The notes under the pieces were generated by a model. That model ran no database searches, had not been told where the DNA came from, and saw only the letters and a list, made by a program, of their open reading frames with translations. From assembly GCA_944354535.1 (NCBI GenBank), contig CALVPY010000022.1, positions 1-42,681 on the forward strand: a DNA stretch of 42,681 nucleotides, written 5' to 3'. The position numbers and the translations under genes are program-made. Source of the stretch: an uncultured Clostridia bacterium. GTDB taxonomy: Bacteria; Bacillota; Clostridia; Christensenellales; Borkfalkiaceae. Of this stretch, positions 15,873 to 24,418 are shown piece after piece. Numbering within the stretch: the stretch's first letter is position 1; each line of letters begins with the position of its first letter.

Positions 15873-16726
15873 TCTTCAAGAGCAAAAAGATACAGGAAAA
15901 TAAACCCGCAGGAGAGAGCGCCGAAATGGTGCGCGCGGAGAAGCAGAGGGGGCTTTCGCAGTTTGCGATGGGGGATGTTGCCGTCTCCGTCCATAAGATG
16001 GACCTCTTCTACGGCAGCTTCCAGGCCCTCAAAAACATCAATATGGAGTTCCCTCAGAAGAAGCTCACGGCGCTCATCGGGCCTTCGGGCTGCGGTAAGT
16101 CGACGCTTTTGAAGTCGCTCAACCGCATGAATGACCTCGTCGACGGCTGTAAAATCACGGGCGAGATCAAAGTCGGCGATACCGACATCTACCAGCGCGG
16201 CGTCGATCTTGCACGCCTTCGCAAGAACGTGGGCATGGTGTTCCAGCGCCCCAACCCGCTTGCGATGAGCGTGTATGACAACATCGCCTACGGCCCCCGC
16301 ACCTTCGGTATCAAGAAGAGGGCGGACCTCGACGCCATCGTCGAAAAGTCGCTGCGCGGCGCCGCCATGTGGGATGAGGTCAAAGACCGCCTCAACAAGT
16401 CCGCGCTCGGCCTTTCGGGCGGACAGCAGCAGCGCCTCTGCATCGCCCGCGCGCTCGCCGTCGAGCCGCAGGTGCTCCTCATGGACGAGCCGACGTCTGC
16501 GCTCGACCCCATCTCGACGGGCAAGATCGAGGAGCTTTGCAAGGAGCTCAAAAACGAGATCACCGTCATCATGGTCACCCACAACATGCAGCAGGCGTTC
16601 CGTATCGCCGATTATACCGCATACTTCCTCCTCGGCGAGATGGTGGAGATGGGGGATACCCAGAAGATCTTCACCAACCCCGACGACAAGCGCACGGAAG
16701 ACTACGTCAACGGCAGATTCGGTTGA
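15869..16726 (+). CDS. pstB: Phosphate ABC transporter ATP-binding protein
   Basis: PstB drives phosphate import. Walker A is 'GPSGCGKST', the Q-loop segment reads '[15 protein letters not shown]', the signature is 'LSGGQQQR', Walker B is '[13 protein letters not shown]' and the H-loop is 'MVTHNM'. At 285 aa it carries an N-terminal extension of about 40 residues rich in Lys and Glu ahead of the usual PstB start. The ATG overlaps the pstCA stop, with GGAGA nine bases upstream. It is the last gene of the operon. Confidence 0.96.
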   Translation: MIFKSKKIQENKPAGESAEMVRAEKQRGLSQFAMGDVAVSVHKMDLFYGSFQALKNINMEFPQKKLTALIGPSGCGKSTLLKSLNRMNDLVDGCKITGEIKVGDTDIYQRGVDLARLRKNVGMVFQRPNPLAMSVYDNIAYGPRTFGIKKRADLDAIVEKSLRGAAMWDEVKDRLNKSALGLSGGQQQRLCIARALAVEPQVLLMDEPTSALDPISTGKIEELCKELKNEITVIMVTHNMQQAFRIADYTAYFLLGEMVEMGDTQKIFTNPDDKRTEDYVNGRFG

Positions 16727-16808
16727 TATAAGCCGCGCGTGCGCGCAAACAAATATGCCCGAAAAGGGCAAATTACCCAACCCATTCATCCTTCATCTTT
16801 TCCCCGTG

Positions 16809-16839
16809 GCCCGGCGCAAAGTGCGTCGGGCTTGTTTTG
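16809..16839 (+). terminator. Intrinsic terminator of the pst operon
   Basis: A 10-bp stem (16809-16818 with 16822-16831, one G-T pair) with an AAG loop is followed by TTGTTTT. The stretch between pstB and this hairpin shows only short GC-rich inverted repeats. Confidence 0.85.
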
Positions 16840-16889
16840 CCCATCCGGGTACGGTTGGTTTTGTCCTCGAATTTGTATGCAAAAGGGGA

Positions 16890-16918
16890 TTGACAACCCG
16901 TCATTCGGGTGCTAAAAT
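16890..16918 (+). promoter_or_regulatory. Promoter of the ABC exporter operon with operator-like palindrome
   Basis: TTGACA (16890-16895) and TAAAAT (16913-16918) have a 17-bp spacer. The spacer contains the inverted repeat ACCCG-TCATT-CGGGT (16896-16910), an ideal place for a repressor to block RNA polymerase. No regulator gene lies nearby. Confidence 0.75.
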
Positions 16919-16960
16919 GTAGGAGTTTGCAATTGTTTTACGATCGGGAGAAAACGAGGG

Positions 16961-18751
16961 ATGATCTTCGGGAAATACATCAACAGATATTACTTGAAAT
17001 ACGCCTGGATCCTTTTGGTGGGGCTTGCGGCGCTCGTGCTCGTCGACTATTTCCAGCTCGAAGTGCCCGAACTTTACCGCATGGTCGTCAACGGCATCAA
17101 TACGGGGGTCGTCGAGACGGCGGAAGGCACCGTGCCCTTCGATCTTGACTTCCTGCTCGATGAGATCTGCCTGCCCCTCATTATCATCATCCTCGTGATG
17201 GTGGTGGGGCGCTTTACCTGGCGCATCTGTTTTTTCGGTACGGGCATCCGCGTGGAAACTTCCATCCGCGACAGGATGTTCGACCACTGCAAGGACCTTT
17301 CCGCCCAATACTATCAGGTCAACAAAGTGGGGAATCTGATGTCCCTCTTTACGAACGACCTCGAGACCATCCAGGAATGCTTCGGCTCGGGCATCATGAT
17401 GATGTGCGACGCGGCGTTTCTGGGCATCCTCACCGTCGTCAAAATGTGGCGCATGGACGTGGGGCTCACCCTGCTCGCGCTCATCCCCATGGCGCTGCTG
17501 CTCGCGAGCGGCATCATCGTCGGAAAATACATGACGAAGAAGTGGGAGACCCGCCAGGCCGCCTTTTCCGACCTTTCCGACTTCTCGCAGGAGAGCTTTT
17601 CGGGCATCGCCGTCATCAAGGCGTTCGTCAAGGAGACGAAGGAGCTGCTTGCCTTCCGCCGCCTCAACAAGCGCAACGAAGAGGTCAACGTCTCCTATAC
17701 GAAGGCATCGACGCTCCTCAATATCACGGTGACGCTCTTTGTCGAGTCCGTCATCTGCATCATCCTGGGCTACGGCGGCTATCTCGTCTATCTGAAGCAG
17801 TTCAACGCGGGGCAGCTCGTCGAATATATCGGCTACTTTACGGCGATGGTCTGGCCCGTGATGGCGGTCTCCCAGCTCATCGAAATGACGTCGCGCGGCA
17901 AGGCCTCTTTGAACCGCGTCAGCGAGCTGCTCGACGCGAAGCAGGACGTTGTCGATAAGCCTGATGTGGAGGACGTCAAGGACATTGAAGGGTGCATCGA
18001 GTTCCGCCACCTCACCTTCCGCTATCCGGACGGCGAGTTCGACGTCCTGAAAGATGTCTCCTTCACCATCGAACCGGGCGAAAACGTGGGGCTTGTGGGC
18101 AAGACGGGCTCTGGCAAGACGACCATCGTCGATCTTATCCTGCGCACCTACAACGTGCCTGACGGCACCGTCTTTCTGGACGGGCACGACGTCAACACCA
18201 TCCCCATCCGCGACGTGCGCGCCGCGGCGGCGTACGTCCCGCAGGATAACTTCCTGTTCAGCGACACCATCGAAAACAACATCGCCTTTGCCTATGAAGG
18301 GGAAAAGGCGGCGGAAGCGGAGGCGGCGGAAGAAGCGGCCCGCCTTGCCGCCGTGCACGACAACATCGTCGACTTCAAAGATAAATACATGACCATGCTC
18401 GGCGAGCGCGGCGTCACCGTTTCGGGCGGGCAGAAGCAGCGCATCTCCATCGCGCGCGCCCTCATGAAGCACGCCAAGATCCTCATCCTGGACGATTCCG
18501 TCTCCGCCGTCGACACCAAGACGGAGCAGGAGATCCTCACGAATCTCAAAAAGAACAGGGCGGGGCTCACGACCATCCTCATCGCGCACCGCATTTCCAC
18601 CGTCGAAAATATGGACAAGATCGTCTTCATCGACGACGGGCGCGTCGTGGACGTCGGCACGCACGACGAGCTCGTCCTGCGCTGCCCGGACTATAAGAAG
18701 ATGGTCGATCTTCAAAAACTCGAAGACGAGGGGAGGCAGCACAATGCGTGA
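16961..18751 (+). CDS. ABC exporter half-transporter, pair 1 subunit A (degenerate ATP site)
   Basis: A 596-residue type IV (exporter) half-transporter: membrane domain with six helices (about 1-320) fused to an ATPase domain. Walker A is 'VGKTGSGKTT' near residue 380, the signature is 'VSGGQKQR' near 487, and Walker B reads 'ILILDDSVSAVD' near 507, with Asp in place of the catalytic Glu. Its partner downstream has a normal Glu but a deviant signature, the pattern of heterodimeric exporters such as BmrCD and TM287/288. Drug, lipid or peptide export is likely but the substrate cannot be told. The ATG is preceded by GGGAG ten bases upstream. The stop overlaps the next start by 8 nt. Confidence 0.9.
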   Translation: MIFGKYINRYYLKYAWILLVGLAALVLVDYFQLEVPELYRMVVNGINTGVVETAEGTVPFDLDFLLDEICLPLIIIILVMVVGRFTWRICFFGTGIRVETSIRDRMFDHCKDLSAQYYQVNKVGNLMSLFTNDLETIQECFGSGIMMMCDAAFLGILTVVKMWRMDVGLTLLALIPMALLLASGIIVGKYMTKKWETRQAAFSDLSDFSQESFSGIAVIKAFVKETKELLAFRRLNKRNEEVNVSYTKASTLLNITVTLFVESVICIILGYGGYLVYLKQFNAGQLVEYIGYFTAMVWPVMAVSQLIEMTSRGKASLNRVSELLDAKQDVVDKPDVEDVKDIEGCIEFRHLTFRYPDGEFDVLKDVSFTIEPGENVGLVGKTGSGKTTIVDLILRTYNVPDGTVFLDGHDVNTIPIRDVRAAAAYVPQDNFLFSDTIENNIAFAYEGEKAAEAEAAEEAARLAAVHDNIVDFKDKYMTMLGERGVTVSGGQKQRISIARALMKHAKILILDDSVSAVDTKTEQEILTNLKKNRAGLTTILIAHRISTVENMDKIVFIDDGRVVDVGTHDELVLRCPDYKKMVDLQKLEDEGRQHNA

Positions 18752-20627
18752 GTATTATCCTCTCATCGTCGTGGGCGGCGTCATCGGGCTCATCTCCATC
18801 GTCTTTTCGCTTGCCTATGCGCTCATCAAGAACAAGAAGGAAGCGATCGGCTTCGACCGCAACATGAAGGACGGGGAGATCGTTCGGCGTCTCCTTGCAT
18901 ATGCAAAGCCTCATTGGCGGAGCTTTGTCTTCGCGGGGCTGTGCATGGCGTTCTCCATTGCCTATGACATCGCGTCGCCCCTCCTCATCGGCTATATCGA
19001 AGAGGTCGTGAGCGCCGAATTCGAACTTCCCAAGCTCTTTTTGCTCGTCGGCGTGTATGCGGGCATCCTCATCGTCTCGCTCGCAAGCTCCTATGCGCAG
19101 GCGATCGTGCTGCAAAAGACGGGCCAGCGCATCCTCTCGACGCTGAGAGAGGACCTCTTCTCGCATATCGAAGGGCTTTCGCACGCCCAGCTCAACCTCA
19201 TCCCCGTGGGGAAACTGGTGACGCGCGTCACCAACGACACCAACGCCATCTCGATGATGTTCACGAACATCCTCGTCAACCTCATCAAGAACGTGTTCGT
19301 CGTCTTCGGCGTACTCATCGCCATGTTCATCCTGCATCTCGAGCTCACCTTGATGGTGCTGTGCTTCGCGCCCTTCATCGTGCTCTTCACGCTCATCTTC
19401 CGCAAGTTCTCGCGGCGGGCGTACCGCAAAGTCAAGGACGGCACGACGGACATCAACACCTTCCTTTCGGAAAATTTGTCGGGCATGAAGATCACGCAGA
19501 TCTTCAATCGCCAGCAGCGCAAGATGCAGGAGTTCGACAAGAAGAATAAGACGCTCGCTTCTGCAAAGCATCAGCAGATCTTCGTCTTCGGGATATTCCG
19601 TCCGCTCGTCTATATGCTGTATATCGCCTCGGTGCTCTGCCTTCTCTATCTGGGCGGCAAGGGGTATCTGGACGGCGCGTCCTTCCTCGGAAATCCCGTG
19701 TCGAGCGCGACGGTCGTCACCTTCTATATGTACCTTTCCAAGTTCTTCAACCCCATCCAGAGCCTTGCGGAGCAGTTCAATTGGCTGCAGTCGGCGTTTG
19801 CTTCGGCGGAGAAGATCTTCACGGTGTTCGATATGCAGCCCGAAGTCGTCGACGAAGAGGGCGCGATCGAACTTTCCGAAGTGAAAGGGGAAATCGAATT
19901 TCAGGACGTGTGGTTTGCGTATGTGCCGGGCGAATGGGTCTTGAAGGGCGTTTCCTTCCACGTCAACGCGCGCGATACGGTGGCGTTCGTGGGCTCGACG
20001 GGCTCGGGCAAGACCACCATCCTCTCGCTCATCTGCCGCAATTACGACATTCAGAAGGGGCGCATCCTCATCGACGGCATCGATATCAAACACATCAAGA
20101 TCGCATCGCTCCGCCGCCATTTCGGGCAGATGCTCCAGGACGTGTTCCTCTTCTCGGGGACCATCCGAAGCAATATCGTGCTCCGCGACGACATCCCCGA
20201 CGAGGAGATCATGCGCGTGTGCGACTATGTGAACGCTTCTTCCTTCATCGGCAAGCTCGAAAAGGGGCTGGATGAAGAGGTGCGCGAGCGCGGCAACAAC
20301 TTCTCGGCAGGGCAGCGCCAGCTCCTCTCCTTTGCGCGCACCATCGTGCATAAGCCCTCCGTCATGATCCTCGACGAGGCGACCGCCAACATCGATACGG
20401 AGACGGAAGTGCTCATCCAGGATTCGCTCGAAAAAATGATGAACATCGGCACCATGCTCATCGTGGCGCATCGCCTTTCCACCATCCGCAACGCGGATAA
20501 GATCATCGTGCTCTCCCACGGGGAGATCCTCGAAGAGGGCACGCACCGCGAACTCCTCGAAAAGAAGGGGAGATACTACCGCCTGTATACCTTGCAGGCG
20601 CACCGCGAGCAGCTACAAAACGCTTGA
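18744..20627 (+). CDS. ABC exporter half-transporter, pair 1 subunit B (catalytic ATP site)
   Basis: A 627-residue exporter half-transporter. An N-terminal helix (about 4-24) followed by a charged linker precedes the six-helix domain. Walker A is 'VGSTGSGKTT' near residue 415, Walker B is 'VMILDEATANID' near 540 with the catalytic Glu, and the signature is altered to 'FSAGQRQ' near 520. It should pair with the preceding subunit: this protein's Walker A/B with the partner's intact signature makes the working ATP site. The 8-nt overlap with the previous gene indicates coupled translation at equal levels. About 30 nt separate it from the next gene. Confidence 0.9.
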   Translation: MREYYPLIVVGGVIGLISIVFSLAYALIKNKKEAIGFDRNMKDGEIVRRLLAYAKPHWRSFVFAGLCMAFSIAYDIASPLLIGYIEEVVSAEFELPKLFLLVGVYAGILIVSLASSYAQAIVLQKTGQRILSTLREDLFSHIEGLSHAQLNLIPVGKLVTRVTNDTNAISMMFTNILVNLIKNVFVVFGVLIAMFILHLELTLMVLCFAPFIVLFTLIFRKFSRRAYRKVKDGTTDINTFLSENLSGMKITQIFNRQQRKMQEFDKKNKTLASAKHQQIFVFGIFRPLVYMLYIASVLCLLYLGGKGYLDGASFLGNPVSSATVVTFYMYLSKFFNPIQSLAEQFNWLQSAFASAEKIFTVFDMQPEVVDEEGAIELSEVKGEIEFQDVWFAYVPGEWVLKGVSFHVNARDTVAFVGSTGSGKTTILSLICRNYDIQKGRILIDGIDIKHIKIASLRRHFGQMLQDVFLFSGTIRSNIVLRDDIPDEEIMRVCDYVNASSFIGKLEKGLDEEVRERGNNFSAGQRQLLSFARTIVHKPSVMILDEATANIDTETEVLIQDSLEKMMNIGTMLIVAHRLSTIRNADKIIVLSHGEILEEGTHRELLEKKGRYYRLYTLQAHREQLQNA

Positions 20628-20656
20628 ATATCCGGCTGCCCGCGTTCGGGAGTCCT

Positions 20657-22474
20657 ATGAAACAAAGCAAAAGCGCGCCCCGCTTTACGAAGACGGGGAT
20701 GCTCGTCTATTTTCTGAAGGGGAGCTTGGGGCTGTTCGCCGTGAGCATCCTCTGCAATCTCTTTATGACCTTTCTTCTCGTGCTCATCCCGCAGCTCATC
20801 GGCTTTACGGTGGACTGCGTCATCGGCACGGAGGAAGTTTCGTCTTCCTACGAGATCTTCGTCCGCATCTTCGGCGGGATCGAACGGCTCAAAGAAAATA
20901 TCTGGCTCATTGCCCTCGTCGTCGTGGCGCTTTCGCTCGTTACGGCGCTTTTCCGTTACGGCAACAACTTCTTTACGCTGCACGCCAATCAGATCATGCT
21001 GAAGCGCATGCGCGATACGCTCTTTTCGCATTTGCAGCGGCTGCCTCTTTCGTGGCACCATACGCACAACACGGGCGATATCATCCAGCGCTGCACCTCC
21101 GACGTCGACGCCATCTCCAACTTCGTCTCGGGGCAGCTCGTGACGCTCCTTCGCATCGTCATCATGATCATGCTCTCGCTGACCTTGATGTATCTCACCG
21201 ATGTGCGGCTCGCGCTCATCGCGACCGCCTTTCTGCCCGCCGTCGTGGGGTATTCGGCGGTGTTCTTTGCAAAACTTCTCCCCGAATATCAGAAGTGCGA
21301 CGAAGAGGAGGGCGTGCTCTCCACCATCGCGCAGGAGAATTTTACGGGCGTGCGCGTCGTGCGCGCGTTCGGCAGGGAAAAGGAGGAGCGCGACAAGTTC
21401 GAAGCGCAGAACACGCACTATACGGGGCAATGGGTGCGCGTCATGCGGCAGAGCGCGCTCTTCTGGACGTCGAGTGACCTTCTCACTGCCCTGCAGCTTC
21501 TCTTCATCCTCATCTTCGGCACTGTTTTCTGTGTGAACGATTCGCTGAGCCCGGGCGATCTCATCGTCTTCATCTCCTACAACACCCTGCTCGTCGGCCC
21601 TATGAACATGCTGGGGCGGGTCATCTCCAACATGAGCCGCGCGGGCATCGCGCTCGGGCGCATCGCGGAGATCATGAATGCGAAGGAGGAGGTCTACGGA
21701 AATCGGGAACCCCTGCACGGGGATATCGTCTTCGACCGGGTGACGTTCGGCTATGAAGAGGGCAAGCCCGTTTTGTCCGACGTCTCCTTCACCGTGAAAG
21801 AGGGCACGACGCTGGGCATCCTCGGCGGCACGGGGAGCGGGAAGTCGACGATCGCCTATCTTTTGGACGGGTTCTATCCTCTGACTTCGGGCAAGATCAC
21901 GATCGGCGGAAAGGATATTGCCGAACTTTCGCCTGCGACGGTCAGGGGCGCGGTCGGCTTTGTATTGCAGGAGGGCTTCCTCTTTTCGCGGACGATCGGG
22001 GAGAATATCGCGATCGCCGCCCCCGAAGCAGGAGAAGACGCCGTCCGCCGTGCGGCGCACCTTGCCTGCGTGGACGAACATATCGAAGCCTTCCCCGAAG
22101 GATATGCAACGGAAGTGGGGGAGCGCGGCGTCACCCTCTCGGGCGGGCAGAAACAGCGCGTCTCCATTGCCCGTACCCTCATGCGCAAGACGCCTGTGCT
22201 CGTCTTCGACGATTCTCTTTCCGCCGTGGACAGCGAAACGGACGCAAAGATCCGCGCCCGCCTCGGGGAAAACCTTTCGGGCGTCACCAAACTCATCATC
22301 TCGCACCGCGTGACGACGGTCATGGGCGCGGAAATGCTCATCGTGCTCGAAGACGGGCGCATCGCTGAGCAGGGCACGCATGAAGAACTTATGAAAAAAG
22401 GGGGCATCTACCGCACTATCTACGAGATGCAGATGGCGCTTCCCGAAGACCTCAAGGAGGAACTGTATGGCTGA
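20657..22474 (+). CDS. ABC exporter half-transporter, pair 2 subunit A (degenerate ATP site)
   Basis: A 605-residue half-transporter. Walker A is 'LGGTGSGKST' near residue 388, the signature 'LSGGQKQR' near 493 is intact, and Walker B is 'VLVFDDSLSAVD' near 513 with Asp replacing Glu. This repeats the features of subunit A of pair 1. The ATG at 20657 is preceded by GGGAG; an in-frame TTG at 20624 overlapping the previous stop lacks a ribosome site. The stop overlaps the next ATG by 8 nt, as in pair 1, suggesting that the gene pair arose by duplication of a unit. Confidence 0.9.
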   Translation: MKQSKSAPRFTKTGMLVYFLKGSLGLFAVSILCNLFMTFLLVLIPQLIGFTVDCVIGTEEVSSSYEIFVRIFGGIERLKENIWLIALVVVALSLVTALFRYGNNFFTLHANQIMLKRMRDTLFSHLQRLPLSWHHTHNTGDIIQRCTSDVDAISNFVSGQLVTLLRIVIMIMLSLTLMYLTDVRLALIATAFLPAVVGYSAVFFAKLLPEYQKCDEEEGVLSTIAQENFTGVRVVRAFGREKEERDKFEAQNTHYTGQWVRVMRQSALFWTSSDLLTALQLLFILIFGTVFCVNDSLSPGDLIVFISYNTLLVGPMNMLGRVISNMSRAGIALGRIAEIMNAKEEVYGNREPLHGDIVFDRVTFGYEEGKPVLSDVSFTVKEGTTLGILGGTGSGKSTIAYLLDGFYPLTSGKITIGGKDIAELSPATVRGAVGFVLQEGFLFSRTIGENIAIAAPEAGEDAVRRAAHLACVDEHIEAFPEGYATEVGERGVTLSGGQKQRVSIARTLMRKTPVLVFDDSLSAVDSETDAKIRARLGENLSGVTKLIISHRVTTVMGAEMLIVLEDGRIAEQGTHEELMKKGGIYRTIYEMQMALPEDLKEELYG

Positions 22475-24311
22475 GAATACCAAGCCGGCGCAGTCCGCGC
22501 CCGCCGCAGAAAAGCTCCGTTTCTTCGGGCTCGGGAAGATGAAGCCCTTCTTAAAGCCGTATGCTGCGATGTTTGCCGTCATGGTCGTCTTCACGCTCAT
22601 CGTCGGCGGGCTCCAGGTCATTCTGCCCCTCTTCCAGCAGTACGCCATCGACCATTTCATCGCCGAAAAGACGACGGAAGGGCTCGCGCTCTTTATCTGC
22701 GCCTATGTGGGCGTGCTTGCGTTGAGCGGCGTCCTCGACTTTATCGCGTGCTTTAACTGCAGCAAGCTCGAGATGTATCTTCTGCGCGATATCCGCCGCG
22801 CCTGTTTCGACCGATTGCAGCGGCTCTCCGTCTCCTATTACAGCCAAAACAGCGTGGGGCGGCTGCACGCCCGCGTGATGAGCGACCCTTCCAATATCGC
22901 TGGCAATATCGCGTGGGATACCTATTCGGGCGTGTGGAACGTCATCTATGTGCTGGGCGCGGTCGTCGTCATGCTCGCTTTGCAGCCCGTTCTGGCGCTC
23001 TGCGTCATCGTCGTCATCCCGCTCGTGGCGCTCGTTTCCGTTTATTTTCAGAAAAAGCTCACCAAGCTCAACCGCGAGGCGCGCGAACTCAACTCCGCCA
23101 TCACGGGCGCCTTCAACGAGGGCGTGACGGGCGTGGAGACCTCGAAGACGCTCTTCATCGAAAACGATCTCGATACCCGCTTCTTCGCTTCGACGGGGAA
23201 GATGCAGAAACGCTCTTCCAAGATCGGGCATTTCCGCGCGCTGTTTGTGACGGTCATCGCCTTTGCCTCCTCCGCGGCGCTCGCGCTCGTTCTGTGGTAC
23301 GGCGGCGCACTGACGGCGGACGGGCTTCTCCTTGTCGGCACGCTCTCCGTCTTCATGACGTACGCGCAGGGCATCATGGAGCCCGTGCAGTGGTCGGTGG
23401 ACTGCTTTTCCGACCTCATCACGGTGAAGGTCAACATCGAACGCGTCACGGCGCTGCTCGCTGCCGAGGGCGACGTCAAGGATACTCCCGAAGTCATCAA
23501 ACAATACGGCGACAGCTTTTCCCCCAAGCGCGAAAATTGGGAGCGGCTTTACGGGCATATCTGCTTTGACGACGTCACCTTCCGCTATCCCGACGGGGGA
23601 GAGAACGTCCTCGAGCACTTCTCTTTGGACGTGCCGCAGGGGACCAACGTCGCCATCGTGGGGGAGACGGGCGCGGGAAAGAGCACGCTCGTCAACCTCG
23701 TATGCAGATTTTACGAGCCGACAGAGGGGCGCATCCTCATCGACGGACGGGACGCTCGCGAGCGCTCCGTGCATTGGCTGCACAGCAATATCGGCTATGT
23801 GTTACAGACGCCGCACCTCTTTTCGGGCACCGTGCGCGAAAATCTCTTATACGGCAAAGAGGACGCGACGGAAGAAGAGATCGCCGCCGCCCTTCGCGCG
23901 GTCAAGGCGGACGGGGTCGTATCCCGCCTCGAACACGGCATCGATACGCGCATCGGCGAGGGCGGCAATTCGCTCTCGACGGGCGAAAAACAGCTTCTCT
24001 CCTTCGCGCGCGCCATTTTGGCAGACCCTGCCATCTTCATTTTGGACGAGGCGACGAGTTCCATCGATACGCTCACCGAAAAGCTCATTCAGGAGGCCAT
24101 CCAAAAGCTGATGGAGGGGAGAACGAGCTTTGTCATCGCGCACCGCCTTTCCACCATCACGCAGGCGGACATCATCCTCGTCGTGGACGGCGGGAAGATC
24201 GTCGAGCGCGGCACGCACGAGGAACTTCTCCGCCGCAGGGGAGCGTACTTCGCCCTCTACATGAAGCAGTTCCAAGAGGAGAACATCCAAAGGAGCGAAC
24301 AGCTCAACTAA
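22467..24311 (+). CDS. ABC exporter half-transporter, pair 2 subunit B (catalytic ATP site)
   Basis: A 614-residue half-transporter. Walker A is 'VGETGAGKST' near residue 397, Walker B is 'IFILDEATSSID' near 521 with the catalytic Glu, and the signature deviates strongly as 'LSTGEKQ' near 502. It complements the preceding subunit to form one working and one degenerate ATP site. AAGGAGG sits before the ATG inside the end of the previous gene. It is the last gene of the four-gene operon and is followed by a hairpin with a T-run. Confidence 0.9.
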   Translation: MAENTKPAQSAPAAEKLRFFGLGKMKPFLKPYAAMFAVMVVFTLIVGGLQVILPLFQQYAIDHFIAEKTTEGLALFICAYVGVLALSGVLDFIACFNCSKLEMYLLRDIRRACFDRLQRLSVSYYSQNSVGRLHARVMSDPSNIAGNIAWDTYSGVWNVIYVLGAVVVMLALQPVLALCVIVVIPLVALVSVYFQKKLTKLNREARELNSAITGAFNEGVTGVETSKTLFIENDLDTRFFASTGKMQKRSSKIGHFRALFVTVIAFASSAALALVLWYGGALTADGLLLVGTLSVFMTYAQGIMEPVQWSVDCFSDLITVKVNIERVTALLAAEGDVKDTPEVIKQYGDSFSPKRENWERLYGHICFDDVTFRYPDGGENVLEHFSLDVPQGTNVAIVGETGAGKSTLVNLVCRFYEPTEGRILIDGRDARERSVHWLHSNIGYVLQTPHLFSGTVRENLLYGKEDATEEEIAAALRAVKADGVVSRLEHGIDTRIGEGGNSLSTGEKQLLSFARAILADPAIFILDEATSSIDTLTEKLIQEAIQKLMEGRTSFVIAHRLSTITQADIILVVDGGKIVERGTHEELLRRRGAYFALYMKQFQEENIQRSEQLN

Positions 24312-24315
24312 GCGT

Positions 24316-24355
24316 AGAAAAAAGTCTTTCAAGCATTGCTTGATTGACTTTTTTT
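24316..24355 (+). terminator. Terminator of the ABC exporter operon
   Basis: AAAAAAGTC pairs with GACTTTTTTT and CAAGC with GCTTG, with a symmetric internal loop and an ATT apex. The T-run makes it an intrinsic terminator. It overlaps the -35 of the following promoter. Confidence 0.8.
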
Positions 24356-24372
24356 GCGTCTTGTGATACAAT
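24344..24372 (+). promoter_or_regulatory. Promoter of tldD-tldE
   Basis: TTGACT (24344-24349) and TACAAT (24367-24372) have a 17-bp spacer. The -35 lies inside the right arm of the upstream terminator. A perfect 8-bp stem (24385-24392 with 24398-24405, one G-T pair) begins about 6 nt into the expected transcript and ends just before the AAGGAGG site, a 5' hairpin that could stabilise the mRNA or tune translation. Confidence 0.8.
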
Positions 24373-24418
24373 TTGTTTCAGTCAGGCGCGGGAGATGCCC
24401 GTGCCGAAAAGGAGGACT

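Noticed and set aside
20576-22660. Very long open frames on the minus strand through the ABC exporter genes (also 16901-18742, 18627-20603 and 22551-23783)
   Set aside because: They are antisense to well-supported transporter genes, are rich in His, Asp and Arg runs typical of reversed GC-rich codons, and lack ribosome sites and recognisable domains.
24395-24418. Upstream in-frame ATG for tldD
   Set aside because: It lies in the leader hairpin with no properly spaced ribosome site, while AAGGAGG precedes the ATG at 24419.
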